Positions 1-8,966 of a DNA stretch of 47,460 nt are shown here, one piece after another. The notes under the pieces are model-generated. The model saw only the letters and a list, made by a program, of their open reading frames with translations. It was not told the DNA's origin and searched no databases. The translations under genes were made by a program, and so were the position numbers. How positions within the stretch are numbered: the stretch's first letter is position 1; each line of letters begins with the position of its first letter. Source of the DNA: Caulobacteraceae bacterium (GTDB lineage Bacteria > Pseudomonadota > Alphaproteobacteria > Caulobacterales > Caulobacteraceae); contig DAIDGR010000039.1 in assembly GCA_027452265.1 (NCBI GenBank), positions 1 through 47,460 on the forward strand. The letters run 5' to 3'.

Positions 1-708
1 TCAGGGCGTCTCACAGAAGGCGCGGCGCGAGGCCATGGTCGCGGCGGACAGGTGCAGGTTGGGATCGCGGCGGCTGTCGACCCCGAGCTGCATCGCGCGA
101 AGACCCATGAACGAGCGGTTGGCGCGATCTCCACCGTCCGCCGGCTCATTCTGGGAAAACTTGTCCGCGATCGCCTTGGCGTGGGCCAGGGTCGGCAGAA
201 GCTGGGCCTGAAGCATCGGCGTGACCGGAGCGCCCAGATCGAGGGCGGACAAGGCGGCCCAGTCCGACCTTTCCTCGTCGATCCGCGCCCGCGTCCAGTC
301 GAGCTCGGTATAGATGAGGCGATAGATATGGGCTTCCTCCGGGTCCATATGCATCAGCACGCCCGAGGCCCGGGCCGCCTCCCAGGCGTTGCTGGAGAAG
401 TTGGGGAACTGGGGTTGCCCCATGGGCCGCCGCAGGGGCGGGGCGCCCGGAACGCCAAGCGCGCCGCCGACTTCCGCCAGACGCCGGGCGATGCAGGGCT
501 CTTCGGCGATCACGAAGTCGAGGCTGTCGAGATTACGGCCGACCTCGGTGCGCAGAGCAATCCGGGCCTCGGCGACCTCGTGCCGCCAGTGAAGCCACTC
601 CAGAACCTGCTCGCCCGACAACGCGATGGCGATGCCCACCACCACCACCAGAATCTCGGACAGGAACTCGCGCCAGCTATGCACCGGCTTTGGCTTGTGA
701 ATATCCAT
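1..708 (-). CDS. Membrane-anchored protein of unknown function
   Basis: 235 residues. I chose the ATG at 708, not the in-frame upstream start at 807, because a GGGGAG ribosome binding site precedes it and the protein then begins MDIHKPKPVHSWREF, directly ahead of a single hydrophobic helix (about residues 16-32, rich in V, I, A and G). The rest is soluble, with a charged helical stretch after the membrane segment (HWRHEVAEAR). A one-helix anchor with most of the chain on one side is what can be seen; no catalytic motif is visible. The TGA stop is at the very edge of the window (1-3), so the gene is complete. It shares strand with the TauE-type permease gene upstream but is 120 bp away, so co-transcription is uncertain. 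Function unknown. Confidence 0.8.
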   Translation of the reverse strand: MDIHKPKPVHSWREFLSEILVVVVGIAIALSGEQVLEWLHWRHEVAEARIALRTEVGRNLDSLDFVIAEEPCIARRLAEVGGALGVPGAPPLRRPMGQPQFPNFSSNAWEAARASGVLMHMDPEEAHIYRLIYTELDWTRARIDEERSDWAALSALDLGAPVTPMLQAQLLPTLAHAKAIADKFSQNEPADGGDRANRSFMGLRAMQLGVDSRRDPNLHLSAATMASRRAFCETP

Positions 709-828
709 ACGCGCTCCCCGGCGAGGCCCTGGAGACGAGGCCATATCCGTCAGGTCGGGACTTGAGAAGATGCGGGCGCCTTGGGCGGGGCCACTCACCC
801 GGATCACCGCGACCGTCCTCGCCGCCGC

Positions 829-1647
829 TTACCCGTAGGCGCGCCAGAAGAGGCCCACGGTGAGCGCCACGCCCAGAACCACCACGAAGATGCGGATAGC
901 GCGCTCGGGCGCCCGGCGCAGGAGCTGCGCCCCCAGCCAGCCGCCCAGAATGGCGCCCGCGCCCAGGATGACGATACGCGGCCAGGGGGCGTGGGGCGTG
1001 AAGACGAACACGGCCACGGCGGCGGCGTTCATCATGGCGGCGAGGACGTTCTTGGTCGCGCCGGCGGGCCGGACCGACAGGCCCGCGGCGGTGAGCGCGG
1101 CCAGCATCAAAAACCCGATCCCGCCGCCGAAATACCCGCCATAGATGGAAATGGCGAACTGCGCGGCCATGGCCCCGCGCCGGCCCAGGCGCGGCCCGGC
1201 GCCCGTCCGCTTGGGGCCAAAGCTTCCCCAGGCGAAGAGGGCCGTGGCGAAGAGGACGAGGAAAGGCACCATGCGGCCGAACACGTCCGAGGGGGTGAGC
1301 AGCAACACCCCCGCCCCGATCAGGCCGCCCACCAGACTGATGAGCGCGAGGCTGCGAAAGCTCAGCCCCTCGGCCCCGCTGACCAGGCCGCGACCGAACC
1401 AGCCCGTGGTGGCCTGGCCGGGGAACAGCGCCAGGGTCGAGGCGATATTGGCCGCCCGGGCGTCGAGCCCGCTCAGCATGAGCGACGGCAAGGTGACGAA
1501 CGAACCGCCTCCGGCCAGGGCATTCTGCACCCCCGCCCAGAGGCCCGCGGCAAACAGCAGGCCCAGCATCCCGGGCGAGGGCGTCAGGGCGGCCAGATTC
1601 CCTGGGGCCAGACTCCCCATGGCGATGCTAGCGACGCCCAGGCTCAC
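829..1647 (-). CDS. TauE/SafE-family membrane permease (DUF81)
   Basis: 272 residues, almost entirely hydrophobic with about eight membrane segments. Two internal repeats each carry a glycine-rich motif ([15 protein letters not shown] near residue 43 and [17 protein letters not shown] in the second half), which is the signature of the TauE/SafE sulfite/organosulfonate exporter family. Members move small anions such as sulfite or sulfoacetate across the inner membrane; the substrate here cannot be told. The GTG at 1647 overlaps the TGA of pccB (GTGA), suggesting translational coupling. An ATG at 1620 would remove nine residues and is also possible; neither has a clear Shine-Dalgarno sequence. 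A link to propionyl-CoA metabolism rests only on this overlap. Confidence 0.85.
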   Translation of the reverse strand: MSLGVASIAMGSLAPGNLAALTPSPGMLGLLFAAGLWAGVQNALAGGGSFVTLPSLMLSGLDARAANIASTLALFPGQATTGWFGRGLVSGAEGLSFRSLALISLVGGLIGAGVLLLTPSDVFGRMVPFLVLFATALFAWGSFGPKRTGAGPRLGRRGAMAAQFAISIYGGYFGGGIGFLMLAALTAAGLSVRPAGATKNVLAAMMNAAAVAVFVFTPHAPWPRIVILGAGAILGGWLGAQLLRRAPERAIRIFVVVLGVALTVGLFWRAYG

Positions 1648-3176
1648 AGGGGAATGTTGTCATGCTTCTTGTAGGGGTTCTGGACGCTCTTGTTGCGGAG
1701 CGAGGCCAGGGCGCGCACCAGGCGCCGCCGGGTGCCGTGGGGCATGATCACGTCGTCGATATAGCCCCGCGAGGCGGCCACGAACGGGTTGGCGAAGTGG
1801 GCCTTGTACTCGGCCTCACGCGCCGCGATGCGTTCCGCGTCGCCGATATCGGCGCGGAAGATGATCTCCACCGCCTGCTTGGGGCCCATGACGGCGATTT
1901 CGGCCGTGGGCCAGGCATAGTTGAGATCGCCCCGGATGTTCTTTGAGCTCATCACGTCGAAGGCCCCGCCATAGGCCTTGCGCGTGATCACCGTCACCTT
2001 GGGCACGGTGGCCTCGGCATAGGCAAAGAGCAGCTTGGCGCCGTGCTTGATCAGGGCCCCCTGCTCCTGGCGCGTGCCCGGCATGAAGCCCGGAACGTCG
2101 ACGAAGGTCACCAGGGGAATATTGAACGCGTCGCAGAAGCGCACGAAGCGCGCGGCCTTGCGCGAGGCGTCGATATCGAGGACCCCGGCAAGGACCTGAG
2201 GCTGGTTGGCCACCACGCCCACCGTGGCTCCGTCGAGACGGGCGAGGCCGATGATGATGTTCTTGGCGTAGTCCGGCGAAATCTCGAAGAAATCCGCCTC
2301 GTCCACGACCTTCAGGATCAGCTCCTTCATGTCATAGGGTTTGTTCGGGTTCAGCGGGACGAGGGTGTCGAGCGAGGCTTCCTGGCGCTCGGGATCGTCA
2401 AAACTGTCCCGAAGCGGCGGCTTTTCGCGACTGGAGAGCGGAAGGAAGTCCACAAGGCGACGCACCTGGGTCAGGGCTTCGAGGTCATTCTCGAAAGCGC
2501 CGTCGGCGACGCCCGATTTCAGGGCGTGGACGCGATAGCCGCCCAGCTCCTCATGGCTGACATCCTCATTGATGACCGTCTTCACCACGTCCGGGCCGGT
2601 CACGTACATGTAGGAGGTATCCTTCACCATGAAGATGAAGTCGGTGATCGCCGGCGAATAGACATCGCCCCCGGCGCAGGGGCCCATGATCACGCTGATC
2701 TGCGGCACGACGCCCGAGGCCAGGACGTTCTGCAGGAAGATGTCGGCATAGCCGGCCAGGGAATCCACGCCTTCCTGGATGCGCGCGCCGCCGGCGTCGA
2801 ACAGCCCGATGACCGGCGCGCCATTGCGCATGGCCATCTCCTGAACCTTGACGATCTTTTCGGCGTGGGCCTTCGAGAGCGAGCCGCCGAACACCGTGAA
2901 ATCCTTGGAGAAGACATAGACCAGGCGGCCGTTGATGGCGCCCTGGCCGGTGACCACGCCATCGCCGGGCACACGGTTGGCCTGCATGCCGAAGTCGTGG
3001 CTGCGGTGCTCCACGAACATGTCGAACTCCTCGAAGGAGTCCTCGTCGAGCAGGAGGCTGAGACGCTCGCGGGCGGTCAGCTTGCCCTTGGCGTGCTGAG
3101 CGGCGATGCGCTTCTCACCGCCTCCGGCGCGGGCCCCCGCGCGCCGGCGCTCCAGCTCCTCGAGAATGGTGTTCAT
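1644..3176 (-). CDS. pccB: Propionyl-CoA carboxylase beta subunit (carboxyltransferase)
   Basis: 510 residues, normal length for PccB. It transfers the carboxyl group from biotin (on PccA) to propionyl-CoA, giving methylmalonyl-CoA in the breakdown of odd-chain fatty acids, branched amino acids and propionate; cytosolic. Family features are the start [12 protein letters not shown], the [17 protein letters not shown] segment, the acyl-CoA and biotin carboxyltransferase halves with glycine-rich loops ([31 protein letters not shown]) and the C-terminal [15 protein letters not shown] block. The ATG at 3176 is preferred because the upstream in-frame extension looks non-coding. The alpha subunit (pccA) is not in the window. 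The 12-bp palindrome CGCACGCGTGCG lies 18 bp upstream. Related acyl-CoA carboxylase beta subunits (acetyl- or methylcrotonyl-CoA) are less likely given the ends of the protein. Confidence 0.92.
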   Translation of the reverse strand: MNTILEELERRRAGARAGGGEKRIAAQHAKGKLTARERLSLLLDEDSFEEFDMFVEHRSHDFGMQANRVPGDGVVTGQGAINGRLVYVFSKDFTVFGGSLSKAHAEKIVKVQEMAMRNGAPVIGLFDAGGARIQEGVDSLAGYADIFLQNVLASGVVPQISVIMGPCAGGDVYSPAITDFIFMVKDTSYMYVTGPDVVKTVINEDVSHEELGGYRVHALKSGVADGAFENDLEALTQVRRLVDFLPLSSREKPPLRDSFDDPERQEASLDTLVPLNPNKPYDMKELILKVVDEADFFEISPDYAKNIIIGLARLDGATVGVVANQPQVLAGVLDIDASRKAARFVRFCDAFNIPLVTFVDVPGFMPGTRQEQGALIKHGAKLLFAYAEATVPKVTVITRKAYGGAFDVMSSKNIRGDLNYAWPTAEIAVMGPKQAVEIIFRADIGDAERIAAREAEYKAHFANPFVAASRGYIDDVIMPHGTRRRLVRALASLRNKSVQNPYKKHDNIPL

Positions 3177-3193
3177 GCCCTGGTTCCTGAATT

Positions 3194-3205
3194 CGCACGC
3201 GTGCG
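3194..3205. repeat. 12-bp perfect palindrome upstream of pccB
   Basis: CGCACGCGTGCG is a perfect dyad about 18 bp ahead of the pccB start codon, in the 106-bp gap between pccB and atp12. It could be an operator, or a chance palindrome in G+C-rich DNA. It does not resemble the TTTGCAAA-type site known for the propionate regulator PccR. Confidence 0.3.
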
Positions 3206-3282
3206 GCGCGCAAGCCGGCGCCGATCCGTCGGGGTAGCGGGGCGGGCCGCGCAAGACAAGCGCGAGGGCGCGTCAGGACCGG

Positions 3283-4002
3283 TCAGTCCAGGGCGCGGAA
3301 ATAGGCCTCCAGCCGGTGGGCCTCGTCGGCGAGGCGCCGCGCCTTGGCGGCGGCTTCGTCATCCACGCCCCAGACCTCTTCCTGGAAGGCCTCATCGAGG
3401 CGGGCGGCGGCGAAGGCGGCGTCCGCGTCGAGCCGGCCCTCGGCGAGCGCCAGGGCCAGAAGCGTCGAACCGAACAGGGCCGCCCCAAACGCCAGTCCCG
3501 CCAGAGTAAAGGCGTCGCGCGCGGCGACCGCTTCGCCAAGGCGCGCCAGCATGGCCTCCGACTGCGGCTGGTGGATGATTCCCCTGGCGCGGCGAAAGGC
3601 CAAGCCATGGGTCTCGCGCGCCCAGTCGAGAAGCCCTCCCCAGACCTCCTCCTGGCGGCGCACCAGCGCCTCGGGCCCATCGGCGAAATAGCAGAGGAGA
3701 TCCGCCCCGGCATATTCGAGAAGGCTCGCCACATTCCGGGCGCGGCCGGCCTCACCCTCATCGATCGCCGCCGCGGCCAGGCGCGTCAGGGGAAGGGCCG
3801 CCCAGTCGAGCCGGTCGCCCAGGCCCGACCATTCCTCGACCAGACGCTCGGCCAGGGCCCGACGCGGAACGACCAGAGCCCCGCCCGCGGGCGTGCGCGC
3901 CCGACGTCCATCCAGGGTCAGGCCAAACCCGGCGTCCGGGACCGAGACGGCCGCAATGGCCGTGAAGAGGCGTCGGGGCGGCGGCGCGGACGAGGAGGTC
4001 AT
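3283..4002 (-). CDS. ATP12-family chaperone for F1-ATPase assembly
   Basis: 239 residues. ATP12 proteins bind the F1 alpha subunit before it joins beta in the alpha3beta3 ring; they occur in mitochondria and Alphaproteobacteria. Family features: an N-terminal beta region with LDGRRARTPAG and VVPRRALAERLVEEW, the middle DLLCYFADGP...LVRRQEEVWGGLLDWA block with the typical YFAD and WGPLLDW-like signatures, and a helical C-terminus ending in EVWGVDDEAAAKARRLADE. The ATG at 4002 is 37 nt from a predicted transcription start. The gene heads a same-strand run with pccB (106-bp gap) and the TauE-type permease. The F1 genes themselves are not in the window. Confidence 0.9.
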   Translation of the reverse strand: MTSSSAPPPRRLFTAIAAVSVPDAGFGLTLDGRRARTPAGGALVVPRRALAERLVEEWSGLGDRLDWAALPLTRLAAAAIDEGEAGRARNVASLLEYAGADLLCYFADGPEALVRRQEEVWGGLLDWARETHGLAFRRARGIIHQPQSEAMLARLGEAVAARDAFTLAGLAFGAALFGSTLLALALAEGRLDADAAFAAARLDEAFQEEVWGVDDEAAAKARRLADEAHRLEAYFRALD

Positions 4003-4045
4003 GGCAGGCGGTCTTTGGCTCGCGGATGGCGCACGGCGCGACGGG

Positions 4046-4075
4046 CTATAGCGGAACGCGCGTATAATCGGTCAA
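4046..4075 (-). promoter_or_regulatory. Predicted sigma-70 promoter for atp12
   Basis: On the minus strand TTGACC (4070-4075) is followed after 18 bp by CTATAG (4046-4051), close to the alphaproteobacterial TTGAC-N17/18-CTATA pattern. The predicted start near 4039 gives a leader of about 37 nt to the atp12 ATG. A TATAAT at 4063-4068 on the plus strand inside the same element has no good -35 and is only a weak candidate for the divergent DUF1800 gene. Confidence 0.5.
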
Positions 4076-4076
4076 C

Positions 4077-4110
4077 GGGGCAAGGCGCGCGGGGGGGCAA
4101 GGCGCGCGGG
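4077..4110. repeat. Perfect 17-bp tandem duplication
   Basis: The unit GGGGCAAGGCGCGCGGG occurs twice, head to tail without a gap (4077-4093 and 4094-4110), between the divergent atp12 promoter and the DUF1800 start. It may be slippage in G-rich DNA or a doubled protein-binding site. Confidence 0.85.
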
Positions 4111-4132
4111 GACAGGTCTGGAGGCTCGGGTG

Positions 4133-5575
4133 ATGACCGCGGAAGTCTCGAAGAACAAGAGCCTTTACGCCGCCCTGGCGGTGACGCGCCTGGGTCTGGG
4201 CGCGCAGCCGGGCGAAATCGCCGCCGTCAGCGCCGACCCGCAAGCCTGGCTGATGAACCAGATCACCGCCCAGGGCGCGGCCCCCTATCGCCCGGACATG
4301 CCCACCAGCGCCGCGCGTTTCACACAGTTCGCCGCCCTGCGGGCAAGCCGGCGGATGCGGGCCGCCGAGGCCGCCAAGGCCGCCGGCGGCGTCAAATCCG
4401 CGCCCGACCCGGTGACCGAAATCGGCGCGTTGATCCGCCAGGACGCCGGCCTCGACTTCCTCAGCCGGATTGAATTCGCCGCCGCCACAAAGTCCGGGTT
4501 CGCCGAGCGCTGGGCCCTGTTCTGGTCCAACCACTTCACCGTCTCGGCCCTCAAGCCGCAGGCGGCGACCCTGATCGGACCGTTTGAGCAGGAAGCGATC
4601 CGGCCGCACGTATTCGGGCGGTTCGAGGATATGCTGGTGGCCTCGACCACCCATCCGGCGATGCTTCTCTATCTCGATCAGGCCCAGTCGATCGGGCCCA
4701 ACAGCCGTGCAGCCACATTCTTCGCGCGGCGCGGCGGCGGAAGCGGCGTTCCCCGCGGGCTGAACGAAAACCTGGCCCGGGAGATTCTCGAGCTGCACAC
4801 GGTGGGGGTCGAGGCGGGCTATAGTCAGGCCGACGTGACGGAATTCGCTCGCGCCCTGACCGGCTGGAGCCTGGCCGGGCCGAACATGCCCGACCGTGAG
4901 GGCCAGTTCCTGTTCCGCGCCAATGCACATGAGCCGGGCGTCCGAACCCTCCTCGGCCGGCGCTATGCGGAGAATGGCTTCTTCCAGGCGCGCGAGGTGC
5001 TTCACGACCTGGCGGCCAATCCGCACACGGCCCAACACCTGGCGACCAAGATCGCCCGACACTTCGTCTCGGACACGCCGCCCGAAAGCCTGGTGACCCA
5101 GCTCCGCGCGGCCTATCTCAGCACAGGCGGCAACCTGGGCGAGGTTGCCCGGACGCTGGTCCTGGCGCGCGAGACCTGGGACCCCGAGCCGGCCAAGTTC
5201 AAAACGCCCTATGAGTTTCTGGTCTCGAGCGCGAGGCTCGGCGGTGGCTTTGGCGTGCGACCGGGACGGCTGGGCCCCACCCTCGCGGCCCTGGGTCAGA
5301 GGCCCTTCGCGGCGCCGTCACCCAAGGGGTGGCCTGACGAGGCCTCCGCCTGGGCCGACGGGGACGCCCTGGTCAAGCGCATGTCCTGGTCGGAAGCCTT
5401 CGCGGCCCGGACCTATGGCGCGTTTGCGACCGACGCCCGCGATCCCCTGACCCTGGCCGACGCGGCGCTCGGTCCGCGGCTCAGCCCTGCCGCGGCCCAG
5501 GCGATCTCCCGCGCCGAGACCCGCACCGAGGGGCTCGCCATTCTCCTGATGAGTCCGGAGTTCCTACGCCGATGA
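4133..5575 (+). CDS. DUF1800 domain protein
   Basis: 480 residues. DUF1800 proteins are almost always encoded next to a DUF1501 protein, as here, and have no established biochemical role. Recognisable family segments: the opening ALAVTRLGLGAQPGEI, the WALFWSNHFTVS block near residue 125, PAMLLYLDQAQSIGPN, the GLNENLAREILELHTVGV signature and VTEFARALTGWSL. No signal peptide is evident. The ATG at 4133 lies 8 nt after GGAGG; an overlapping GTG at 4130 is also possible. The TGA overlaps the ATG of the next gene (ATGA, 5572-5575), so the two are probably translated together. Confidence 0.9.
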   Translation: MTAEVSKNKSLYAALAVTRLGLGAQPGEIAAVSADPQAWLMNQITAQGAAPYRPDMPTSAARFTQFAALRASRRMRAAEAAKAAGGVKSAPDPVTEIGALIRQDAGLDFLSRIEFAAATKSGFAERWALFWSNHFTVSALKPQAATLIGPFEQEAIRPHVFGRFEDMLVASTTHPAMLLYLDQAQSIGPNSRAATFFARRGGGSGVPRGLNENLAREILELHTVGVEAGYSQADVTEFARALTGWSLAGPNMPDREGQFLFRANAHEPGVRTLLGRRYAENGFFQAREVLHDLAANPHTAQHLATKIARHFVSDTPPESLVTQLRAAYLSTGGNLGEVARTLVLARETWDPEPAKFKTPYEFLVSSARLGGGFGVRPGRLGPTLAALGQRPFAAPSPKGWPDEASAWADGDALVKRMSWSEAFAARTYGAFATDARDPLTLADAALGPRLSPAAAQAISRAETRTEGLAILLMSPEFLRR

Positions 5576-6873
5576 CACCCTGGCGCATCACCCGACGACA
5601 CGCCCTCGCCTCAGCCCTGGCCTTCGGGGTTTCGGTGGAGTTTCTCGGCCGCCAGGCCCTGGCGGACCCATCCAGCCAGGCCAACAAGCTGGTGGTGATC
5701 GTTTGCCGCGGAGGCCAGGATGGCCTGTCCGTCTCCCCGCCCGTGGGCGATCCGGCCTATGCGGCCTTGCGCAAATCGATCGCCATTCCGGGCTTTGGCG
5801 CCCCCGGTGGGGCGCTCAAACTGGACGACACCTTCGGCCTTCATCCCGCCCTGACCCACGTCCACGACCTGGCGATGCAGGGCCAGGCGCGCATCGCTCC
5901 GGCCATCGCCACCCCCGACCGCGAACGCTCGCACTTCGAGGCGCAGGACGTGCTGGAGAACGGCGCGGCCACGCCCTACGCCAGCGCCACCGGCTGGCTC
6001 AACCGGGCCCTGACCGCGCTCGGGCCACAATCGGGCGTCAAGGCCATCGCCGTCGCCGCCACCGCCCCCCTGATCCTGAAAGGTCCGACCCCGGTCGAAT
6101 CCTGGACGCCGGGCGGCGGACCCGAGCCCGACCACCGCCTGCCTGGCATCCTGCAGGACCTCTACGCGAAGGATCCCTTGCTCGGCCCAGCCCTGGCCGA
6201 GGGTTTGACGACCGACGCCATGGCCCGCTCGGCGAGCGCTTCGGTCGCCCGGGAGATGGCCGCCTCGGAGACAACAGACTCGATGGCCCTGGGGTCGGCG
6301 TCGGACGCCGGGGACATGACGGGCGCGAATGCCGCGGCCGCCTTTGCGCGGCGCGGCGCCCCCGAGGCGCGTAAGATCGGTCTCACCCTCGCCGCCCTGA
6401 TGAGCGCCAGGGGCGGGCCTCAGGTGGCGGCCGTATCGGTGGAGAACTTCGACACCCACGCCAATCAGGGCGCGGCCACCGGCCAGCTCGCCACGCGCCT
6501 CACCTATCTCGACGCCCTGATCGAGGGCTTGCATGAGGGGCTGGGGCAGGACTGGGCCCGGACCTTGGTGGTCTCAGCCACCGAGTTTGGCCGCACGGCG
6601 CGGGTCAATGGCACGGGCGGCACCGACCACGGCACGGCCTCCACGGCCCTGGTTCTGGGCGGGGCGCTGAGGCGCGGCGGCCTGATCGGCGACTGGCCGA
6701 CGCTTCAGGCCTCGGCCCTGTTCGAGAACCGCGACACCCGCCCGACGCTGGACATGCGCAGCCTGTTCAAGGGCGTCCTGCGCGACCACCTGGGCGTGGA
6801 TCGCCGGGCTTTGGATACGGTGGTCTTTCCCGAAAGCGCCAGCGCGCCGCCATTGAACGGGATCGTCGCGTAG
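5572..6873 (+). CDS. DUF1501 protein with twin-arginine signal
   Basis: 433 residues. The N-terminus has a twin-arginine signal (RITRRHALASALAF, then a hydrophobic stretch ending in RQALA around residue 31), so export of a folded protein by Tat is likely. The remainder resembles DUF1501 proteins, which are distantly related to the alkaline phosphatase/sulfatase fold; family segments are LVVIVCRGGQDGLS, FGLHPALTHVHDLAMQG, SATEFGRTARVNGTGGTDH and the closing Gly-Asp-Trp region. The gene overlaps DUF1800 by four bases. Substrate and role are unknown. Tat export of this partner while DUF1800 lacks an obvious signal raises the question of whether both are exported together. Confidence 0.9.
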   Translation: MTPWRITRRHALASALAFGVSVEFLGRQALADPSSQANKLVVIVCRGGQDGLSVSPPVGDPAYAALRKSIAIPGFGAPGGALKLDDTFGLHPALTHVHDLAMQGQARIAPAIATPDRERSHFEAQDVLENGAATPYASATGWLNRALTALGPQSGVKAIAVAATAPLILKGPTPVESWTPGGGPEPDHRLPGILQDLYAKDPLLGPALAEGLTTDAMARSASASVAREMAASETTDSMALGSASDAGDMTGANAAAAFARRGAPEARKIGLTLAALMSARGGPQVAAVSVENFDTHANQGAATGQLATRLTYLDALIEGLHEGLGQDWARTLVVSATEFGRTARVNGTGGTDHGTASTALVLGGALRRGGLIGDWPTLQASALFENRDTRPTLDMRSLFKGVLRDHLGVDRRALDTVVFPESASAPPLNGIVA

Positions 6874-6927
6874 GGCGCCTGGCGCCCGAACCGGTCGGCT
6901 CCGTTCGAATTCGGCGCATTCGAACCC

Positions 6928-7698
6928 TCAGAAGTTGACCCGCCGGCTGGTGGCGCCGTCGACCACGAGGTTGACGCCTGTGGTGTAGGACGAGGCCGGG
7001 CTGGCCAGGAAGACCGCCGCATTGGCGATCTCCTGCGGCGCGCCAAAGCGGCCCAGCGGAATGCGCTCCAGCATGCCCTTGAACATGGCCGGCATGTTGG
7101 TCTCGATCATGTTCCAGACCCCACCCTGAAAATAGATCGCGCCCGGCGAGACCACATTGGCCCTCAGGCCGCGCCCGGCATATTGCCGCGCCACGCCCTT
7201 GGCCCAGTGGATCAGGGCCGCCTTGATCGGGCCATAGCTGCTGGCCGAGTCCGACTCCGCCGCCGAAACCGAGGAGATCAGGACCAGGGCGGCGTCACCC
7301 CTGGCGGCCGCCGATTGCAACAGGTGCGGCTTGGCGGCGTCGAAGGCGTTGACCGCGGCCAGAACATCGAGCCGGAAGTTCTGCTCCCAGGAAGCTGGAT
7401 CGCCGCCCTGGGCCATGGCGCCGGCGTTAGAGACCAGGATGTCGATGCCGCCGAGTTCACCGGCGACCTGGTCGATCCAGGCCCGCACCGCCTCGCCATC
7501 GGTGACATCGACCGCCGCGCCCGTGGCTGTCACGCCCCGCGAGGCGAGCGCCGCGACAGCCTCGGCCACCTGCTCAGCGTTCCGCGCACAGACGGCCACA
7601 TGGGCGCCCTCGGCGGCGAAGGTGTCGGCGATGGCGCGGCCAATGCCCCGCGTGCCGCCGAGGATCACGGCCTTGCGGCCGGAGAGGTTCAAGTCCAT
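6928..7698 (-). CDS. Short-chain dehydrogenase/reductase (SDR)
   Basis: 256 residues, a classical SDR. The NAD(P)-binding glycine motif is GGTRGIG (residues 14-20, a variant of TGxxxGIG), NAG is at 91-93, the catalytic Ser is about 142, and Tyr155-x3-Lys159 is in SYGPIKAAL. The C-terminus ends in the common GVNLVVDGATSRRVNF. The substrate-binding part (around GAIYFQGGVWNMIE) resembles SDRs acting on hydroxy or keto compounds, but the substrate cannot be assigned. The ATG at 7698 is preceded by GGGAGCGCGCGC. A triple 15-bp repeat lies just upstream (7725-7769). It is convergent with the DUF1501 gene, with a 54-bp gap. Confidence 0.9.
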   Translation of the reverse strand: MDLNLSGRKAVILGGTRGIGRAIADTFAAEGAHVAVCARNAEQVAEAVAALASRGVTATGAAVDVTDGEAVRAWIDQVAGELGGIDILVSNAGAMAQGGDPASWEQNFRLDVLAAVNAFDAAKPHLLQSAAARGDAALVLISSVSAAESDSASSYGPIKAALIHWAKGVARQYAGRGLRANVVSPGAIYFQGGVWNMIETNMPAMFKGMLERIPLGRFGAPQEIANAAVFLASPASSYTTGVNLVVDGATSRRVNF

Positions 7699-7724
7699 GC
7701 GCGCGCTCCCTCGCTCTTGTCTCT

Positions 7725-7769
7725 GGAGAAATCGTCCCAGGCGAAACCGTCCTTGGCGAAATCTTCCCT
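7725..7769. repeat. Three 15-bp imperfect tandem repeats upstream of the SDR gene
   Basis: Three head-to-tail 15-bp units: GGAGAAATCGTCCCA (7725-7739), GGCGAAACCGTCCTT (7740-7754) and GGCGAAATCTTCCCT (7755-7769). They fill most of the 107-bp gap between the end of the epimerase-fold gene and the SDR start, 27 bp from the SDR ATG. They could be repeated regulator sites or a small tandem expansion. Confidence 0.75.
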
Positions 7770-7805
7770 GGCCTCTAGCCCAGCTCCGCGCGCCGGCCCA
7801 GAGGC

Positions 7806-8966
7806 TCAGGCCTTGGCCGCTGGCTTCGCCTCGTGCGCGCGCCAGGCGGCGAGCAGGGCCGCTTCCCGCTCTGGAGCGAGGCCGGCTCGCAGCTTGGCTT
7901 GGCGCGTCGCGGGCAGAGTTCTGAACCAGGCCAGGGTGTCGCGCGCCGTAACGGGAAGCGGCCGAAACGTCAGGCCGGCGGCGAGGGCCGCCCGAATGTC
8001 GCGGCGGGCGAACCCGGCCGTCTCGCCCTGGCCGGGAATCCAGACCGGCATGTCGCTCCAGGCCTCGACCTTCTGCCCCTTGAGAAAGTCCGTCGGGATC
8101 CAGGCGAGCCGGGGCCGTAGGCCAATCCCCTTCGCGACTTCGCCCAAAAGGCCCTTCATGGTCAGGGGTCGGGACGGGCCGGTGGCGTTGAAGGTTCCCA
8201 GGGTCCCGTTTTCAGCCAGGCGGACGATCCAGGCGCCCAGGTCGCGGGCGTCGATCACCTGTACGGGATCGGTCCCATCGCCCGGAGCGGCGATCGTCCC
8301 GCCACGGCTCAGACGCACGGGCCAATAGGTGAAGCGGTCTGTGGGATCCTCCGGCCCGACGATCAGGCCTGGCCGCACAATGGTGGTCCGACCGGGGAAC
8401 TGGATCTCGGCCTGGGCCTCGCTGAGCGCCTTGAGCGGCCCGTAAAGCTCCGCATGCCCCTTGGCCTGGGTCGCGGGCGTCTCGCCCATGGGATCATCGC
8501 CCGAATAGGTCGCCAGCGGCGCCGTCTCGTCGGCGTCAGGCCGGTCATTCTCGCGATAGACCGAGAGCGTCGAGACGAAGATGTAGTGCTTCACCCTGCC
8601 CGCCAGGACGCGGCCGGCGTCGCGGACCCAGAACGGGAAGGTGGTGGGGTTGTCGATGCAGACGTCCCAGTCCTGCCCCTCGAGAGACTTGAGGTCGCCG
8701 ATGCTGCGGTCGCCAAGCAGCTCCTGCACGTGACCCGGCCAGGCGCGGGGCGAGCGGCCGCGATTGAACAGGGTGAGGCTGTGGCCCCGGGCCAGGGCGT
8801 ATTCCACCTCGCAGGGCCCGATGAACCCGGTGCCGCCGAGAATCAGAATCCTCAAGGGGCGCCGCGCCTTTCCGATCGGCGCCGCCGCCGAGGCTTGGGT
8901 CGCGCCCAGGGCGCTCAGAGACGCCAGCCCCGCCGCCAGCCCAGCCGTCACCTCGCGTCTGTTCAC
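7806..8966 (-). CDS. Exported NAD-dependent epimerase/dehydratase-fold protein
   Basis: 386 residues. The GTG at 8966 follows a GGGGGAG ribosome binding site. Residues 1-27 (MNRREVTAGLAAGLASLSAL...) look like a Tat-type signal with an early Arg-Arg and cleavage after ATQASA. The mature part is an extended-SDR Rossmann protein: ILILGGTGFIG (about 40-50), VSTLSVY, and the YGPLKALSE motif carrying the Tyr-x3-Lys pair. RTTIVRPGLIVGPEDPTDRF and DPVQVIDARDLGAW are typical of NAD-epimerase relatives. An exported member must carry its cofactor out folded, which suits Tat. Substrate unknown; it may act on a periplasmic sugar or be mis-signalled. Same strand as the SDR gene, 107 bp away. Confidence 0.85.
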   Translation of the reverse strand: MNRREVTAGLAAGLASLSALGATQASAAAPIGKARRPLRILILGGTGFIGPCEVEYALARGHSLTLFNRGRSPRAWPGHVQELLGDRSIGDLKSLEGQDWDVCIDNPTTFPFWVRDAGRVLAGRVKHYIFVSTLSVYRENDRPDADETAPLATYSGDDPMGETPATQAKGHAELYGPLKALSEAQAEIQFPGRTTIVRPGLIVGPEDPTDRFTYWPVRLSRGGTIAAPGDGTDPVQVIDARDLGAWIVRLAENGTLGTFNATGPSRPLTMKGLLGEVAKGIGLRPRLAWIPTDFLKGQKVEAWSDMPVWIPGQGETAGFARRDIRAALAAGLTFRPLPVTARDTLAWFRTLPATRQAKLRAGLAPEREAALLAAWRAHEAKPAAKA

